From the NCBI RefSeq assembly GCF_001457835.1, contig NZ_LN898230.1, forward strand, positions 885,600-949,599: a DNA stretch of 64,000 bases. Direction: 5' to 3'. The DNA comes from Fenollaria timonensis. GTDB lineage: Bacteria; Bacillota; Clostridia; Tissierellales; Peptoniphilaceae. Of this stretch, positions 62,060 through 64,000 are shown one piece after another (the stretch's first letter is position 1; each line of letters starts with the position of its first letter). The position numbers and the translations under genes were made by a program. The notes under the pieces were generated by a model. The model was not told the origin of the DNA. It did not search any database and saw only the letters and a list, made by a program, of their open reading frames with translations.

Positions 62060-63235
62060 ATGCTCTACATTGGTATTGATATTGCAAAAAATAAACACGA
62101 AGCCTCAATAATCGATTCTAATGGAAAACTTGTTTCTGATTCTTTTTCCTTCTCTAATTCTATTAAAGGTCTAGAGAAATTTCAGAAACTTATTTCCTCT
62201 TTTTCAATTGATTCTAACAATTGCATTATTGGTATGGAAGCTACAGGCCATTATTGGCTGTCTCTTTATTCTTTCTTGATTGATTTAGGTTTTTCTTGTA
62301 TTGTTATTAATCCTATTCAGTCTGATGCTTTTAGAAAGATGTATATTAGACAGACTAAAAATGACTCTGTGGATTCCTTTGTTATTGCTCAAATTCTTAG
62401 ATTTGGTGAGTTTTCTGTTTCTCATTTTTCTGATGAGGATACTTTTGCTTTAAGAAATCTTTCTAGGTTCAGGTTTGCTCTTGTTGATGAAACTTCTGAT
62501 TGGAAAAGAAAGCTTGTTGCTATTTTAGATCAGGTTTTTCCTGAATATTCTTCACTCTTTTCTAATATCTATAGTGTCACTTCTAAAGAGCTTTTGAGTA
62601 AGTATCCTTTACCTAAGGATATGATTTCTATTCCTGCTAATGATCTTGCTATACTTTTGTCTAAGTGTAGTAAGGGTCGATTTGGTATTGATAAGGCTAA
62701 AGAAATCCAAGACAAAGCTACTAATTCTTTTGGTATTAAGTTTGCTTTGAAGTCTTTTTCTTTTCAAATTAAACAAATTATTGCTCAAATTTCTTTTCTT
62801 GAAGATCAGATTTTTGAGATTGAAGATGAGATTTCTTCTATGATTAATTCTTTATGCCCTGTTATCACTTCTATCACTGGTATTGGTGATGTCTTAGGTG
62901 CCACTATTTTCTCAGAAATCGGTAATATTTCTCGTTTTGAGAGAGCTAATCAATTAGTTGCTTATGCCGGTCTAGACGTTGCTGTTAAACAGTCTGGCAA
63001 TTTTAATGCAACTGACACTAAAATTTCTAAACGTGGTTCTCCCTATCTTAGACGTGCTATTTGGCTTGCTGCTAGTGTTGCTGCTTTTAAGGATCCGGCT
63101 TTGTCTATCTATTATCAAAAACTTAGACAAAGGGGTAAGGCTCATGGTACAGCTATTGGTGCTGTTGCAAGAAAGCTTACTAACATCATTTTTGCTGTTT
63201 TAAGAGATAACAAAGCTTACGTACCTAATATTTAG
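62060..63235 (+). CDS. IS110-family transposase (DEDD recombinase)
   Basis: 391 residues from the ATG at 62060 behind AGGTGATTTT; the frame extends 66 bases upstream into the non-coding RNA. The RuvC-like DEDD residues are D7 (GIDIAK), E60 (GMEATGHYW), D102 and D105 (NDSVDSF). The C-terminal Tnp domain has ITGIGDVLGATIFSEIG and the presumed nucleophile Ser327 in KRGSPYLRRAIW. Complete and without frameshifts. Codon use is markedly T-rich compared with neighbouring genes, consistent with recent arrival. Confidence 0.94.
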   Translation: MLYIGIDIAKNKHEASIIDSNGKLVSDSFSFSNSIKGLEKFQKLISSFSIDSNNCIIGMEATGHYWLSLYSFLIDLGFSCIVINPIQSDAFRKMYIRQTKNDSVDSFVIAQILRFGEFSVSHFSDEDTFALRNLSRFRFALVDETSDWKRKLVAILDQVFPEYSSLFSNIYSVTSKELLSKYPLPKDMISIPANDLAILLSKCSKGRFGIDKAKEIQDKATNSFGIKFALKSFSFQIKQIIAQISFLEDQIFEIEDEISSMINSLCPVITSITGIGDVLGATIFSEIGNISRFERANQLVAYAGLDVAVKQSGNFNATDTKISKRGSPYLRRAIWLAASVAAFKDPALSIYYQKLRQRGKAHGTAIGAVARKLTNIIFAVLRDNKAYVPNI

Positions 63236-63346
63236 TTGTTATTCAATTGTAATTTATTTTTAAGCCTAATTTTTTAGGCTTGTTTGACATGCCTTAAATC
63301 TCAAGATGAATTAATTTTTATTTTCTCTTGACATTTGATAGCTGGT

Positions 63347-63529
63347 CTTATATATAAGAGATTTCATCTCATTATTTCTAAGCTCATCAAAACCCGTAAG
63401 CGTCCTCTCTTTGCCATCTATAGAGAATTTCACACCATCATCCAAAATCTCATAAGAAATACCGGACTTTATATTTTGAAACTCCCAAAAGAGCTCCTTT
63501 ATCCTCTTTATACTAGCTTCTCTTAGCAT
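63347..63529 (-). pseudogene. hemZ: hemZ, 5' part (residues 1-61)
   Basis: Begins MLREASIKRIKELFWEF and ends MKSLIYK, just before the GT core; it then runs 11 codons through the core and into IS DNA before a stop at 63311. The start overlaps the end of the MBL-fold gene by 17 bases. In HemZ this segment precedes the LPWGILTG block, which is exactly what the 3' part begins with. Confidence 0.82.
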
Positions 63530-64000
63530 TTACGTAAGGATTATTTGCTCTTTCTTCATCAGATGATGTGTTCATGCTGTGACCTGGATATATTGTGTAA
63601 TTACCTTCTAAAGCCAAAACTCTATTAACAGAGTCAATTAGTTCATCTTCATTGCCACCATAAAGGTCGCTTCTACCAACAGAGTGGAAGAATATAGTGT
63701 CGCCAACAAATAAGCCGTCCTCAATTTGATATGTCAGGCCGCCCTTTGTGTGGCCTGGTGTCTTAATTACATTAACTTCGATATCGCCAAATTTCAAACT
63801 GCCTTCTTCATCAATAGTGTGATCTATATTGATTGGCTCGTCGATATAATTTCTCATCTTCTCATTTAGCATAAAATCAGTTTTTTGCGTCATCTCTAAA
63901 TCATCTTTAGATATATAAGATGGTGCTCCTGTCAACTCTCTTAAAGCATTTACGCCCAAAATGTGATCAAAGTGACCATGTGTGAGTAGTATTGCCTTTA
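63513..64000 (-). CDS. MBL-fold hydrolase, glyoxalase II-like (cut by window edge)
   Basis: The frame is open to the window edge; the N-terminus is missing. THGHFDH (HxHxDH metal motif) lies at about 63986-63966, followed by TPGHTKGG, LFVGDTIFF and YPGHSMNTS, the remaining metal ligands of the hydroxyacylglutathione hydrolase-like group. An MBL gene ahead of hemZ is common in Clostridia. The substrate is not predictable. Confidence 0.92.
   Translation of the reverse strand, partial: KAILLTHGHFDHILGVNALRELTGAPSYISKDDLEMTQKTDFMLNEKMRNYIDEPINIDHTIDEEGSLKFGDIEVNVIKTPGHTKGGLTYQIEDGLFVGDTIFFHSVGRSDLYGGNEDELIDSVNRVLALEGNYTIYPGHSMNTSSDEERANNPYVNAKRS

Larger units (their letters stand above)
61806..63344 (+). 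mobile_element. IS110-family insertion sequence, complete, with GT core
   Basis: Boundaries are set by removal: deleting 61808-63346 leaves ...TATAAT-GT-CTTATA... and gives a perfect hemZ frame (MKSLIYKTLYEEFLKEG). GT is present at both junctions (61806-61807 and 63345-63346), as expected for a recombination core. No inverted repeats are seen, which is normal for the family. It has a 250-base 5' non-coding end, one transposase gene, and a 110-base 3' end carrying TTGACA at 63328-63333. Confidence 0.87.

Noticed and set aside
1..64000. CRISPR arrays, tRNA or rRNA genes, metabolite riboswitches
   Set aside because: No regular short repeats with spacers, no cloverleaf-like or rRNA-like stretch, and gaps before thiN, glyA and coaD are too short or lack recognisable aptamer motifs.

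Overview
The window is a low-GC, tightly packed Firmicutes chromosome segment. The gene order (topA-dprA-comM-rnhB-rbgA; rplS-trmD-rimM-khpA-rpsP-ffh-ylxM-ftsY-smc-rnc-acpP-plsX; rpmF-ackA; coaD-rsmD-recG-fakA; prkC/stp-rsgA-rpe-thiN) is that of anaerobic Clostridia/Tissierellia. I would guess a Gram-positive anaerobic coccus relative (Peptoniphilaceae-like), but no marker here fixes the genus. There are no rRNA, tRNA or CRISPR sequences. Most genes lie on the minus strand in long operons whose genes touch or overlap.

Layout: 1-4582 holds topA (cut by the window edge), dprA, comM, yraN-type, rnhB and rbgA. 4690-8526 is the ribosome/SRP operon ylxM-ffh-rpsP-khpA-rimM-trmD-rplS. 8666-16320 is plsX-acpP-rnc-radical SAM-smc-ftsY. 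16400-21730 is an accessory island between plsX and rpmF. It holds remnants of an integrative element (a 42-residue ECF sigma stub that keeps its ECF-type promoter, a PcfB-like stub, a truncated XRE regulator), a CopZ-like 2Fe-2S protein whose frame crosses a UGA that is very probably selenocysteine, an ABC exporter half-molecule, and an IS1182-family element inserted in the rpmF terminator. 21734-25949 is rpmF, ackA, tmcAL and lpdA. 26009-31591 is the Asp23-fakA-recG-rsmD-coaD operon, divergent from rpmB. 32149-47012 is one long operon from a YicC-family gene through remA, gmk, rpoZ, coaBC, priA, def, fmt, rsmB, rlmN, stp, prkC, rsgA and rpe to thiN. rqcH (plus strand) meets the der-plsY-gpsA-sepF-ylmH-lspA-rluD operon tail to tail. 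56537-64000 is the MBL-hemZ-aspS-tcdA-RseC-glyA cluster, in which an IS110-family element has split hemZ.

The two strongest discoveries are: (1) the IS110 element at 61806-63344. Its exact GT-core junctions can be rebuilt because removing it restores the hemZ frame, and its 5' non-coding region folds as a two-loop bridge RNA whose first loop carries two 8-nt guides, each matching the actual hemZ target at 7 of 8 bases directly beside the core. (2) A UGA-containing 2Fe-2S protein at 17277-17777, with a strong ribosome binding site upstream of the UGA and a SECIS-like hairpin at the expected distance. The IS1182 insertion is also unusually readable: a 21-bp duplicated terminator hairpin, an internal guard terminator, and a transposase stop codon completed by target DNA.
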